From assembly GCA_027575805.1 (NCBI GenBank), contig JANBPU010000265.1, positions 1-21,429 on the forward strand: a stretch of DNA of 21,429 nt. Reading direction: 5' to 3'. Source of the stretch: Mycoemilia scoparia (lineage: Eukaryota > Kickxellomycota > Kickxellomycetes > Kickxellales > Kickxellaceae). A program made the position numbers and the translations under genes. Below the pieces are notes generated by a model. It saw only the letters and a list, made by a program, of their open reading frames with translations. It made no database searches and was not told where the DNA came from. Positions 1-9,303 of this stretch are shown here, in pieces; the first letter of the stretch is position 1, and each line of letters begins with the position of its first letter.

Positions 1-54
1 CCAACGTGTTACATTGAAGAAGCGTTTTGGTTTGCTTCCAACCCAGCAGCCTGA
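1..54 (+). CDS. C-terminal end of an unidentified gene (partial)
   Basis: Frame 1 is open from the first base and ends at TGA 52-54, giving 17 residues that include CYIEEAFWFASNP. The composition (aromatic, acidic and small residues) looks coding. A canonical AATAAA about 150 nt after the stop and the absence of any further ORF fit the end of a gene entering from the left. The fragment is too short to name a family, and a chance open frame of this length is quite possible. Confidence 0.33.
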   Translation, partial: PTCYIEEAFWFASNPAA

Positions 55-203
55 ACCTGAATGCTAAAGCAAAAAAAAGCGAGAGAAAAAGAAATTTTTC
101 GTTGATGCTGAACCATGGTATCATCACAATGTACTTCCAAAATACCTCTTCTAGTTCTTTCTTCAATTATCAAAACGATCGATTTGTAATAGCAAAAATC
201 AGC

Positions 204-209
204 AATAAA
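204..209 (+). terminator. Possible polyadenylation signal AATAAA
   Basis: AATAAA lies about 150 nt downstream of the presumed stop at 52-54, in AT-rich sequence. It would serve the partial gene at the left edge. The hexamer is common by chance in DNA this AT-rich. Confidence 0.35.
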
Positions 210-695
210 ATATTATGAGATACTTATCTGTTGGTAATTTACTTTAAAAATGCACATACACTCACTCAACCGTTATATTTCTCTTTAAAAAGATTATATT
301 ATGTGAGATACATACTTTTATATATTAATATATAAATGAAAGTTATTTGCGTGAGGAGATCAAATAAATTTGTTATAAAATCGTGGCATGGGACATGTGT
401 TAAATCTGGATAATATTCAGATTTGAGTTTGTTTGACACATCTGACAGAGTTGTCACCTGTAAAAACATATCATAAAAATAACTGCGTCAATAGCAACTC
501 GGAATTTATTGTTTGGTGGATACTTATGGACCAAAATCAGAGGAAATAATATGAGGGAAAAGTCATGGGATCTCTTTTAGTAGTCAGAACCTATTATCTG
601 ATCCTAATAAATGTTTCGCTTTAAAAAAATTATGATTTGATCCTAACACATAATTATAAATATTCCTGAATGTATGAGTTGATAATTTAAATGAG

Positions 696-718
696 ATATA
701 TATATATATATATATATA
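696..718. repeat. (AT)n microsatellite
   Basis: Uninterrupted alternating AT of about 23 nt in intergenic DNA, followed by A-rich sequence. Likely length-variable. Confidence 0.85.
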
Positions 719-954
719 ATTCATTTAAAATAAGATAAAATAAAATAAAAACAAGATGAATAAAAAGAAAAAGAACGTAGTAGGGTTGTTGTAGTTGTAG
801 TTATAACTGTAACAATAGCAAAAAAAAGGGAGCGACAGAGATGTTGAGAAAAAGGGAACTCTTCTTAATAACCATCATAATCATTAGCGAGAAAAAATGT
901 TTTGACATGTACTGGGTCATTAGCGCGCACACACACCACATGAAGAGAAGAACA

Positions 955-960
955 TTTATT
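955..960 (-). terminator. Polyadenylation signal of the secreted-protein gene
   Basis: TTTATT on + reads AATAAA on -, about 57 nt beyond the stop codon of the gene at 1017-1811. This is the usual spacing for a fungal 3' UTR signal. Confidence 0.45.
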
Positions 961-1016
961 TGGACATTACCATCATCACAATAGATTTATATATATCTGA
1001 CCACCACTTGGCCCAA

Positions 1017-1811
1017 TTAGTAAGGCTTATTCACTGTTGGACCAGCATTATTATACACACCCCCGCCGGTAGGTTTAGGATCTGGATTACCACCAGGTGG
1101 GCAAGCAGGACAAGGAGGAGCATCTTTGGTCACAGTGACGGTAACAGTCACAGTTTTAGCTGGAGGACACTCTGGTGTTGGTTTTGGTTCAGGTGTAGGG
1201 TTTGGTGGGTTGCCAGTGGGATTTGGATTAGGTGGAACATAGGTAGGGCCAGTGGGTTCAGGAGTAGGTTTGGGATTAGGTTTGGTCCATGTAGGAGTCC
1301 ACAAGTCATCGCAGTCGGAGTCCGTAGGCTTATTTGTGGGCTTAGGTGGCTTGGGATACTTTGTAGGTTTTTTGTCGTCGCTGCAGTCGCTATCGTCTTT
1401 GTCGGTGGGCTTCTTTGGTGGTTTAGGCTTAGTACAGTACTTGTCCTTTTTAGGGTCGCAATCGCTATCATCTGGCTTGGGCTTAGGCTTAGCACAGTAC
1501 TTGTCCTTTTTAGGGTCACAATCGCTATCATCTGGCTTGGGCTTAGGCTTAGCACAGTACTTGTCCTTTTTAGGGTCACAATCGCTATCATCTGGCTTGG
1601 GCTTAGGATTAGTACAGTACTTGTCCTTCGGGTTACAATCGCCGCCGCTGTTATTATAAGTTCTCTTTCTCAAGTCCATTCTACGGACTTGGCGACGAAT
1701 TGGAGCCCTAACTACAACATTGGGAGTGATAGGTTCGGGAAGTGCAGCGGGGTTGGCCAAAACAGTGCTGGCAGCAATGAGAGCAACAAAAGCAATAGCT
1801 AGTTTAACCAT
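1017..1811 (-). CDS. Secreted, Cys/Pro/Lys-rich tandem-repeat protein
   Basis: 264 aa, intronless, not assigned to a named family. Residues 1-19 form a typical signal peptide (MVKLAIAFVALIAASTVLA) with probable cleavage before NPAALPEP. Basic RR/RKR sites around residues 38-51 look like Kex2-type processing sites, so the mature chain may start near TYNN. Residues about 57-135 hold near-identical 20-residue units (DDSDCDPKKDKYC then A/T and KPKPKP), each with two Cys, followed by degenerate Lys/Pro units. The C-terminal half is Pro/Thr/Gly-rich and includes a TVTVTVT run and CPACPP. There is no GPI-like hydrophobic tail. The likely location is the cell wall or secreted; structural or metal/polyanion-binding roles are guesses. 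The + strand is also open across the gene, but only this strand gives a signal peptide and a sensible 3' end. Confidence 0.85.
   Translation of the reverse strand: MVKLAIAFVALIAASTVLANPAALPEPITPNVVVRAPIRRQVRRMDLRKRTYNNSGGDCNPKDKYCTNPKPKPDDSDCDPKKDKYCAKPKPKPDDSDCDPKKDKYCAKPKPKPDDSDCDPKKDKYCTKPKPPKKPTDKDDSDCSDDKKPTKYPKPPKPTNKPTDSDCDDLWTPTWTKPNPKPTPEPTGPTYVPPNPNPTGNPPNPTPEPKPTPECPPAKTVTVTVTVTKDAPPCPACPPGGNPDPKPTGGGVYNNAGPTVNKPY
1421..1641 (-). repeat. 60-bp in-frame tandem repeat
   Basis: Units 1441-1500, 1501-1560 and 1561-1620 are nearly identical, differing at only a few positions. A diverged unit lies on the low-coordinate side (about 1381-1440) and a truncated unit at 1621-1641. The 60-bp period keeps the frame and encodes the 20-residue Cys-containing unit. 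Near-identity at DNA level suggests recent expansion or homogenisation. Confidence 0.95.
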
Positions 1812-4202
1812 TTTTGTTTGTATTCAGAGATCGTGGTAGTGAGAAGCGAGGAATGGAACAATGATATGATGATAAATACAAATGTAGTGCGATGTAGTGA
1901 TAGATAAATCAAGCCTGATTTTGCAAAAAGAATTGGTAGGAAAGGATGAATAGAAAAGGCGTGGATAGGAAAAATGTAGCAAATAGTAGTGATGGTAAAT
2001 GATGGTGTATTGCTTGAGGGAAATTTTAGTTGGATGTTGGAAATTGTTGACCTTTTATTCTCGAGTGATTCCAATGTGGTATCTACTAGAAAACATTATC
2101 TGTGCAGATACTACTAGCATAGCCTTTGGTTTGTGTGTTGAATAATATCCTATATGCCCTTTGCAATGTCCATTAATATAACTCTCTCTGTTTGTCCAGC
2201 CGAGTCAGCCACAAATACGCGTGACAACGACGACCATGACATAGTAAGAAGCTAAAGTATGCCACCAATAATGATGATAACAGCAGCAGCAGCAGCAAAG
2301 ACCTTGGCTCGCATCACCAACAAAACCATCCGCAAATCTAAAGTCTTTAAGCACAACCAGTCATGAAAAAACCTCAAAACAATCACAGCAGAAACAACTC
2401 AGATCCAAAGACTACGACGCACAGAAACCAATGCATATACACAAGGGGCTTTGGATATGTTTGGTTCAGGTTTTCCAATGTTTTTGCAAAATATTAATCA
2501 AAGACCATAGAGGTATTATATAGGAAATATACTTTGTTTTTGCATGCATGTCCACCGAGCAAAGGAAAAGTATAAATTCATTATACTTGTTAGCCTGTTG
2601 TCGGCATTCCTTTAACAATGGCAGTGATGGCCGTGTACAAAGGTCAAGCTATGCATAGCTCCTTCTTTACAGTTTTAGACCGAGATCTATCAGAGCGCGT
2701 GTGGGGTAAAAGAAGCTTGATTGTGCATACAGTGTTGTGGCTTGTGCAAATACTTGTGTTTAATTAAACCCTTGTGTGTATGTGTTTTGCTTATAAGGAA
2801 AGAACCAGGTGCTAGTCAAAGAAAAAGGGATTCTTTGCCAGGCCCCCTTTTCCATTCTTTAAACGAAAGCTAGTTTCTTGAATTAAACCAGTTTTTAGGT
2901 GCATTTTTGTCAGATTCAAATATCTGGTAATCTACAGACATGCTTGTTTGAGTATGTGGTGGTTATTTGTTTGTTTTTTGGTGAAACCTTAGTCCATTTA
3001 AGCCAAAGGATGTCAAAGAAAGAGAAAGAGATAGCAATATGGGAAAATACTATTCAGAGGAAAGATGGCATGTTGTTTAGATCAACATCTTTTAAAATAT
3101 TCAGGGTTAATGATTTAAGGGGTTTAAAAGAGAAATTGTGCTTTCGACTTCATTTTTGAACAGCAACACGCGGAGAGATTTGTTGCTGCTAGCTTTCCGA
3201 AATGTGTATTTTCTTCTTTTTCTAAAGGACGTTAAAATTGTCTCTTACTAATTTTATGTTGCTTGAATAGAAAAAAGGACTGAGCCAGACGTGTCATAAT
3301 CTAGAATGAAAAAAGTGTATAGAGAATAGTTTAGTAAAGGATGATCGCAAAAGGCTAATTCAATGCATCTAAACATACTTTTTACTCTAACTACAAATGC
3401 TTTTCTAGTATCATTGTTATTCCTGTTGTGAAGAATGTGATTTCAAAGCTATTATCCTGGTGCAGGGATGTTTGGCTTTATAGCTGACTAAGAGGGCCAA
3501 CAATATAACCAACCTGGGTCAGGATTAGGATACTGAATGCTATCACGGCGGTAGTGGCTTAATGCTCAGACCAATGGTTTGAAAACAACAGTCAATGCAG
3601 ACCAACTCCACTTTTCATTGTGCGTGTGTGTGTGTGCGTGATTAGATTGAGGACTTGGACAAGAATAAATCCCCTGATTTTCGATTGCATTAACACATAA
3701 TAATAGCACAGCTAAAAGCTTTAACTGCTTCTTATTGGTAGTCTCCACCAAGGATATTTAACAACTAACTGTTTTCCACAGCAAGCACTGCTTTTCACTG
3801 GACTGATAAAGCCTGCACAAATAACAGCAAATTTTGGATGATCCAGGCACTTTAGCGCATTCATCGTTGTAGCTGCTGCTGTGGAGATATCAAAAGACAC
3901 ATTCATGCTTGCTTTACTCTGGGCCTTGTGTGTGTTATCTAAAAGCTGATCTAAATAATTTAAAACAGAAATAAGCGCGCTGCTACCTGTTTCCCATCTG
4001 CTTAAGAAAGCACTATATCTAAAAGAGACAAGCGAGAGAGGGGCTTTAAAAAAGAGGGACAACGATAATAAATAATAGGAGATTCAAGAGAAGAACAGAC
4101 TTTATTGTTATCCTAATCGTCATCACCGCCGCCACCGCCCCGTTTTCTATTGCATAATGCAAAAGCACTGAAGAATCGCTTTAAAGACCCACCACTGATC
4201 AA
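1812..4202. other. Long intergenic region without a convincing gene
   Basis: About 2.4 kb lying upstream of both the secreted-protein gene (-) and spermidine synthase (+), so it should hold both promoters. Open frames here (about 86 aa at 2899-3159 on +, 113 aa at 3721-4062 on -, 91 aa at 1799-2074 on -) have composition typical of chance ORFs. A 35-codon ORF at 2259-2366 (+) has an Ala run from a CAG array and a basic tail; it has no independent support. Other visible structure: a near-palindrome TATCTGTGCAGATA near 2098-2111, a GT-rich run near 3620-3640 and a (CAG)5 tract near 2281-2296. A lineage-specific ncRNA cannot be excluded. Confidence 0.5.
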
Positions 4203-4532
4203 ATGTCGTTGTTGTTCTCAGTCGCTAGTGGGAGGGGAATAAGAGCAGCTGGCCACCATCACAGTCGAACTTGTGGTGGAAGTAAATGGATATTGGCCAC
4301 CACTACAAAGGCTGTTCTCAATAAAATGGCTTGCAACCATAGTCCACAATCTCACAACGATAATCTCGGTCAAAACCACAACCTTTCTGGCTCGTTTTGG
4401 CGTCAGAATTTTTCTTTTCTTTTGTCTCATAACAGCCAATCCAGATCTTCACATATTTGTTGTCCTTTTACTTTGGAGAAAAGCCTTTTCAAAGAACATA
4501 GCAGCACTACTCAACTAAAGACGACTTTGAAA
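4203..4532 (+). other. Open in-frame N-terminal extension, or 5' UTR, of spermidine synthase
   Basis: 110 codons are open and in frame upstream of the conserved start at 4533, beginning with ATG 4203 (C at -3, weaker context). The encoded peptide starts [20 protein letters not shown] and is rich in Arg, His, Ser and Asn with few acids. It could be a mitochondrial presequence of a long isoform, or simply untranslated leader. A GTAAAT donor near 4281 and an AAAG after CAACT near 4520 would also permit a 5' UTR intron. Confidence 0.4.
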
Positions 4533-5597
4533 ATGTCAGCCACAGCCGCAGCCAACAACGCTACTGACAGCGCTTCAACTGTTCCTACAGCCTTGACCCA
4601 CCCCAACATCAAGGGCGCCTGGTTCCGCGAAACCCCTCAACTCTGGCCTGGCCAAGCCATGTCAATCGAGGTCAATGAAATTCTCCATGTTGAGAAATCG
4701 AAATTCCAGGACGTCTTGGTGTTCCAGTCCAAAACCTACGGCAACGTCCTGGTTCTTGATGGCGTGATCCAATGTACTGAGCGTGACGAGTTTTCTTATC
4801 AAGAAATGATAACCCACATCCCCATGATGGCCCACCCCAACCCCAAGCGCGTGCTGGTTATCGGTGGTGGTGATGGCGGCGTCCTCCGTGAAATCGTCAA
4901 GCACGACTGTGTTGAAGAGGCTGTCCTCTGCGACATCGACGAAGCCGTCATCCGTGTCTCCCAAAAATACTTGCCCTCAATGGCTGTCGGCTTCCAGCAT
5001 CCCAAAGTCAAAATCCATATTGGGGATGGATTCCAGTTCCTTCAAGATCAGCTGGATACTTTTGATGTGATCATCACCGATTCTTCTGACCCCGTAGGTC
5101 CGGCTGAGAGTCTATATCAAGCCAGATACTATGAGCTGATGAAGAATGCTCTCCGCGAGGGCGGCATTATTTCGACCCAAGGTGAATGCCAATGGCTGCA
5201 TCTCAATATTATCAAGGAGGTTTTGGACTTTGCTCGTGACTTGTTCCCAAAGGTTGAATATGCTTATACTACAATTCCCACTTATCCTTCTGGCCAGATT
5301 GGATTTGTGGTTTGTGGAAAGGATGGCAGTGTTGATCTTACTCGTCCTAATCGTCGTTGGTCGAAGGAGCAGGAAGAGAAGCTATGCCGCTATTATAATG
5401 CTAGAATTCACGAGGCTGCTTTTGTTTTGCCTACTTTTACTAGATTGGCTTTGGAAGGCAAGACTGCTGCTGATCATCATCAGAAATTCTTGTTGCCAAA
5501 AAAGAAACAGCAGGAGCAGGAACAAACCTCTCAAGATAATAAGGAGGATGAGGAGGATCAACAGCAGCAGCAGCAGCAGCAGCAAAAGCAGGATTAA
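4533..5597 (+). CDS. Spermidine synthase (putrescine aminopropyltransferase)
   Basis: Transfers the aminopropyl group of decarboxylated S-adenosylmethionine to putrescine, giving spermidine and methylthioadenosine; in fungi spermidine also feeds eIF5A hypusination. From the Met at 4533 (A at -3) the protein is 354 aa, against about 290-300 for the family. The N-terminal substrate segment ([18 protein letters not shown]), the beta-strand [18 protein letters not shown], the nucleotide-binding loop [15 protein letters not shown] (GGG at residues 111-113) and the catalytic-Asp motif [15 protein letters not shown] (Asp 183) are all intact. The family core ends near TRLALEGK. The extra C-terminal tail of about 45 residues is Lys/Glu/Gln-rich with a run of nine Gln. 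No intron is needed. The yeast name would be SPE3; orthology was not tested. Confidence 0.96.
   Translation: MSATAAANNATDSASTVPTALTHPNIKGAWFRETPQLWPGQAMSIEVNEILHVEKSKFQDVLVFQSKTYGNVLVLDGVIQCTERDEFSYQEMITHIPMMAHPNPKRVLVIGGGDGGVLREIVKHDCVEEAVLCDIDEAVIRVSQKYLPSMAVGFQHPKVKIHIGDGFQFLQDQLDTFDVIITDSSDPVGPAESLYQARYYELMKNALREGGIISTQGECQWLHLNIIKEVLDFARDLFPKVEYAYTTIPTYPSGQIGFVVCGKDGSVDLTRPNRRWSKEQEEKLCRYYNARIHEAAFVLPTFTRLALEGKTAADHHQKFLLPKKKQQEQEQTSQDNKEDEEDQQQQQQQQQKQD
5559..5585 (+). repeat. CAG/CAA repeat coding poly-Gln
   Basis: CAA, seven CAG and CAA in frame near the C-terminus of spermidine synthase encode nine Gln. A trinucleotide tract that keeps the frame and is likely polymorphic. Confidence 0.9.
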
Positions 5598-6196
5598 GCG
5601 CAAAGAAGTTTGGTTCGCAATAATAGCTTTATTGAGGCCACTCTTTTCTGCAAATAACTGTTGTCTCTATGTTTATTTATATCTTTATCGTTTAGTTCTT
5701 TATTCATTGTCAACCACATTTATCTATCCTATACAAGTGAATCGTTAATTTTAGTAAATTATGACTTTTGGATATAAATCATGTTGAATATAAGTTAGAT
5801 ATAAATGTATTCAATGTTTTAATTCTTTTTCTTTTTCCAACTATTATATCCCTAGCCCAAACGGCCTTGTTATACCATTATTTCTATACCTGGTCCAATT
5901 TCATAGGCCTTATTTAAACGTGAGTCCAAATAGCGGGATACATAGTGGTCAAATTTGAGCTAAACTCTAAGGACTCGTTTTTGTCTATCAGTTATTATAT
6001 CCAAGTTCATTTGACCACGTGCTCAAGTATGCAGGTCTTCAATAATGATGTCTTTTTTCCCATCAGTAGCCAGTTCATTATGTCCTTGGTGGTACACTTA
6101 ATCCTGTCAGTCCTTCTTTATCATCCTCAGTTCTACTACATTGTTGTCTATCTGTCTTTCTTTTCTCTACAACATTGGACTTTAACTTCCTTCAAC
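5598..6196. other. Intergenic: spermidine synthase 3' UTR and F-box gene promoter
   Basis: The first part is pyrimidine- and AT-rich 3' UTR. The reading frame of the downstream gene stays open upstream of its chosen start, from about 5945, and encodes a very hydrophobic stretch. That stretch has ATGs at about 6029 and 6079, but nothing in it resembles the F-box family, so I treat it as leader. No RNA gene is seen. Confidence 0.5.
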
Positions 6197-8500
6197 ATGC
6201 CTAAGCACGAAAAGAGGATATCATTGTGTTTGATTCCACCTGAAATCAAATACAATATTGCTTCCTATCTACACCTGTCATCAACCCATACCCAAATCAG
6301 TCTCATTTCCAAGAATAACAAGGGTTTTAGAAGAGCAATCGAAGCAGTCAGGTGGGACCAATTTAATCCTTCATATTTTATATTGGATCAAGATATTTTT
6401 GACGAATTTATTCGTGAAGGACACAAGCACACAAGATGCCTTGAACTAGACCACACATCGGCCATCACATCAGAAGTTCAGGGCCTCTATCTTCCGAAAC
6501 TGAGATCAATTAGAATAATGCCAGGGTTCACTCAGTATGAAGAACTGGCAGCACTTACAAAGAAACACCCGCAGATCATGTGCTTGGAACTTTGTAATGA
6601 AAGTTACATCAAATGGCAGAAGTCTATTTCAAAGTTTACGAATGAATCAATCCTGGCAAGCATGGCTACGCCATCTTTGAGTGTTTTGAGAATAGACCAA
6701 GAATTGGACCACAATAGCTTAGGGCTCATACTTGGCCACTTCACCAACCTTCATGACATCACGTTCTTTTTAACCCCAGGGCCTGTAGAATATTTTTACA
6801 AAAGTGGCAGTAGAGGGTTATCATTCTCATCAAATATCCAATACATAAAGTCAGACAGACGCTTTTTCAATATTAATGTGAGATCAATCTTTAGCAATCC
6901 CAAAAACTTTCCAAAGCTGGAGTCGATCTCAATTCAGGATGAACATTTTCAAGAGCTTGTACCTCTTTTTAACAGGATGCGTCTCGGTCCAAACCATGTA
7001 AGCAAGTCGCTAGAAAGATTATTGTCTGATGAAGACTTGGCCCTAGTAAATCCGGAAGTTTATCAGGCCCATTGGATAATCGAACACCGCAAAAACTCAA
7101 GAACGCTAAAAGTATTATTGTATGATTTCAAAATTGCTTCATCAGAATGCTTGGAAGCGCTGTTGATCTTGGCAACTGGATTACGTGATCTCGAGTATGT
7201 TAGAGTAGGATTTTATGACATGGGTCTTTATCAAGCTGTTTCTAAAGATGTTTCTAAACGCTTGTTTGATGCCATATTGAGCCCAAGCTACAATTTTCAA
7301 CAGAATAATTCAAACCAATGTGACATTGAATCTATTCCAAAACAACAGATTAATCAAAACCATCTACAAAATCTCATTACACTCATTCTGGGTGCCATGA
7401 CTTTGACTCTTTCAGATTTCACCCTGTTCAACCAATGTCCTAAACTGAGTAATATAAGTGTAGGATGCCTAGATATCGATGAGTTGCCATTTATACTATC
7501 TGAAGGGATAGCATTTCCATATATAGAGAGGCTCGAAGTTGAGTACCCCTTTGATCTTTCAAATGACTTTATCCAAGTACTCTCACTATTCCCGCATTTG
7601 ATCAGCTTTGGTTACTATAGATTAGCTAAAAAATTCAGGATTGTGGCCCCAAAACTTAAAAGTCCATTTATCAATGCTGTAAGAAGCATTATCTCAACTG
7701 ACCTCTGTTTGAGGATACAGGATGTTTATGATATCTCGACCTTCTATGGTAAACCTCATCCAATACAGCTTAGCTGGGCTGAGCATGATATTGAAAAATT
7801 ATTTAGAAAGGATACAACCACTACTATGATGTTTTCACATCTAAAAGCCCTAAATATTTATGGCCTGAAAGAATTTAAATCAGTAAAGGATACTATCAAG
7901 TTGCTTGATACTTTCCCTGCTCTTGAAGTTTTTAAATTTTGCGGTAATTATGTTGGTAGCGTGGATTCTCTTTGTCATATGGCGGTCCCATCCCAGCATT
8001 CTGCTAATCTAGTACAACCAACCTCAAAGCATAAAATCATGAAATTCGAATGCTATTTCAGACTAGGGAATTCGCTGCCGATTGAGCCACTCTTATGCTT
8101 GTGCCAACATTTCAAAGTCGAAGAACTCAATATATATATACTTGGTCAATCAAAGGCTCACAGTAGTCCTCCATCGCTATTTCCTATTCCAAGTGTTACC
8201 AAGATACGGATATTCTACCTGAAATCAGATGAGAAGGCGTGGCTTATAAAATTCCTGCTCCTTTTCCCAAATTTGAAGGCTGTCGAGATTGGCTGCGCTT
8301 GGGAAGTTAAAGAAAACAATGCCATCTGGTCATTAAAAACTGAAGACTTTTCTTTTACTCGACTTTTGAAATTGCAATTTAAACAAGACCCAGAGTTATT
8401 ATACAGGCTAAAGAAATTGGTTTCAAAGGAAATGTTTGATTACTATGATCTCAAAGCAATCGATAACCAAGTTCAAGATGAATTATTTTCTGTTTATTAG
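6197..8500 (+). CDS. F-box-like, leucine-rich-repeat-like protein
   Basis: 767 aa from ATG 6197 (A at -3), single exon. Residues about 5-50 (IPPEIKYNIASYL then SLISKNNKGFRRAIEAVRW) resemble an F-box: a Pro-Glu-Ile start, an amphipathic helix and a terminal Trp. The rest has irregular repeats with spaced Leu/Ile such as LPKLRSIRIM, FPKLESISI, CPKLSNISVGCLDI and FPHLISFGYY, typical of degenerate LRR solenoids in fungal F-box families. If it is an F-box protein it would bind Skp1 and recruit a target to an SCF ubiquitin ligase; the target is unknown. Such genes are often expanded and fast-evolving in Mucoromycota. The frame is open 84 codons further upstream, so a longer protein is possible. The family call is moderate; the gene itself is clear. 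Confidence 0.8.
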   Translation: MPKHEKRISLCLIPPEIKYNIASYLHLSSTHTQISLISKNNKGFRRAIEAVRWDQFNPSYFILDQDIFDEFIREGHKHTRCLELDHTSAITSEVQGLYLPKLRSIRIMPGFTQYEELAALTKKHPQIMCLELCNESYIKWQKSISKFTNESILASMATPSLSVLRIDQELDHNSLGLILGHFTNLHDITFFLTPGPVEYFYKSGSRGLSFSSNIQYIKSDRRFFNINVRSIFSNPKNFPKLESISIQDEHFQELVPLFNRMRLGPNHVSKSLERLLSDEDLALVNPEVYQAHWIIEHRKNSRTLKVLLYDFKIASSECLEALLILATGLRDLEYVRVGFYDMGLYQAVSKDVSKRLFDAILSPSYNFQQNNSNQCDIESIPKQQINQNHLQNLITLILGAMTLTLSDFTLFNQCPKLSNISVGCLDIDELPFILSEGIAFPYIERLEVEYPFDLSNDFIQVLSLFPHLISFGYYRLAKKFRIVAPKLKSPFINAVRSIISTDLCLRIQDVYDISTFYGKPHPIQLSWAEHDIEKLFRKDTTTTMMFSHLKALNIYGLKEFKSVKDTIKLLDTFPALEVFKFCGNYVGSVDSLCHMAVPSQHSANLVQPTSKHKIMKFECYFRLGNSLPIEPLLCLCQHFKVEELNIYILGQSKAHSSPPSLFPIPSVTKIRIFYLKSDEKAWLIKFLLLFPNLKAVEIGCAWEVKENNAIWSLKTEDFSFTRLLKLQFKQDPELLYRLKKLVSKEMFDYYDLKAIDNQVQDELFSVY

Positions 8501-9187
8501 CTTATATATACATATACATATAAATATATATATATAACAATTAGTTTTAATTCAATATTTTTAAATCAATCTTGCTATAAATCTTTAGTAATGGTCAATT
8601 ATTTACCCAATATTGAAAGGAACGAGCATAATGGTATTGAGAATAGCTGGGCAAATTTCATTAGAAATCATGTGTGATGTGGGCAGAAACAGTGGGTCCT
8701 CAGATTTTGGCCAAACCACATGCCCCCAATTCATATGAAATTTTTGGGGACACGTTTTTGACTAAGGTTTTGTAATTTTTGACCATTTTTGGATTTGGAG
8801 TCACTTTTACCAAAAATAAATTTCAGTAATAATTTAAAATCATTGACTTCTGTCATCTAAATGCCTGGTTGAGAACACGTTTTTGGGAATTTGAAATTTT
8901 GAAATATAAAAGAATGAAAATTTACAACTTTTTACAATTTCTAATCATAGTTCTATCATTTTTTTCCATGCAAAATAATCCACCTCATCACATCCTTTGA
9001 TTTTGACATAAGAAGTTTCTAGTTGATATATCTACGATTGAATTATAATAGGATCACAAATTTTTGTACAATTTTAAACAAAAATAAATTTTAGTAATGA
9101 TATTCGCATAAACCAGGCTAAATTTGAAAACTGAATTTTGTTGAATACTTCTTCATTCACTACCTTCCCCCCACTCTTCCATAAACC
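8501..9187. other. Intergenic, very AT-rich, with repeat copies
   Basis: AT-alternating sequence directly after the F-box stop (about 8503-8535), then the first copy of dispersed repeat family B. Short internal echoes are also visible: an AAAAATAAATTTCAGTAAT-like string near 8813 and again near 9081, and CACGTTTTTG at about 8751 and 8877. No ORF of interest. The right end leads into the TATA box of the next gene. Confidence 0.6.
8679..8774 (+). repeat. Dispersed repeat family B, copy 1
   Basis: About 95 bp resembling 13179-13272. Shared landmarks in the same order are GGCAGAAA, a TCCTCA string, CAGATTTTGGCC, TTCATA, TGGGGAC and CTAAGG. By eye roughly two thirds of positions match. No terminal inverted repeat or coding potential seen. 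Probably a relic of a mobile element or duplicated flank. Confidence 0.6.
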
Positions 9188-9195
9188 TATATAAA
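9188..9195 (+). promoter_or_regulatory. TATA box of the 682-aa gene
   Basis: TATATAAA lies 116 nt upstream of ATG 9304 and is followed by a pyrimidine-rich stretch suited to transcription start. Its strength and position parallel the TATA boxes of the two accessory genes further right. Confidence 0.6.
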
Positions 9196-9303
9196 CACTG
9201 AGTCGTGGGGCATAGGTTGTATTCCCTAACTCTTCCCACTTTTACATACTTTTGAGCTCACCCAACTAACTGACATCACAAGAAAGAAAAATACGGCAAG
9301 AGG

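Larger units (their letters stand above)
55..954. other. Intergenic, AT-rich, no gene seen
   Basis: Tail-to-tail spacer between the left-edge + gene and the - strand secreted-protein gene. It contains only short AT-rich open frames, A-rich tracts (about 725-775 and 820-900), an AT dinucleotide run and a short CA run near 928-939. I see no tRNA, no conserved coding segment and no clear promoter. Confidence 0.6.

Noticed and set aside
500..560. Reverse-strand string TCCTCTGATTTTGGTCC resembling repeat family B
   Set aside because: Similarity is limited to about 16 bases and the flanks do not align.
960..1802. 280-codon + strand ORF antisense to the secreted repeat protein
   Set aside because: Its openness follows from the 60-bp repeat and Lys/Pro/Asp-rich codons read backwards. 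It lacks a sensible start and domain, while the - strand has a signal peptide and a polyadenylation signal.
2259..2366. 35-codon ORF with Ala run and basic tail
   Set aside because: The Ala run comes from a CAG microsatellite; too short to support alone. Mentioned only as a candidate in the intergenic entry.
2905..2930. T-arm-like hairpin CAGATTCAAATATCTG
   Set aside because: Stem and loop sizes are wrong and no D arm or acceptor stem lies upstream.
2899..3159. 86-codon + ORF
   Set aside because: Low-complexity and AT-driven composition, no motif or supporting signals.
3520..3600. tRNA-like pattern (TAGTGGCTTAATG then GGTTTGAAAAC)
   Set aside because: A- and B-box-like strings are imperfect and I could not form acceptor, anticodon and T stems on either strand.
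3721..4062. 113-codon - strand ORF upstream of spermidine synthase
   Set aside because: No recognisable domain, chance-like composition, and it occupies the region expected to hold the spermidine synthase promoter.
5146..5748. 200-codon + ORF overlapping spermidine synthase in another frame
   Set aside because: Shadow frame over a clearly conserved gene; Leu/Ser/Arg-rich low-complexity product.
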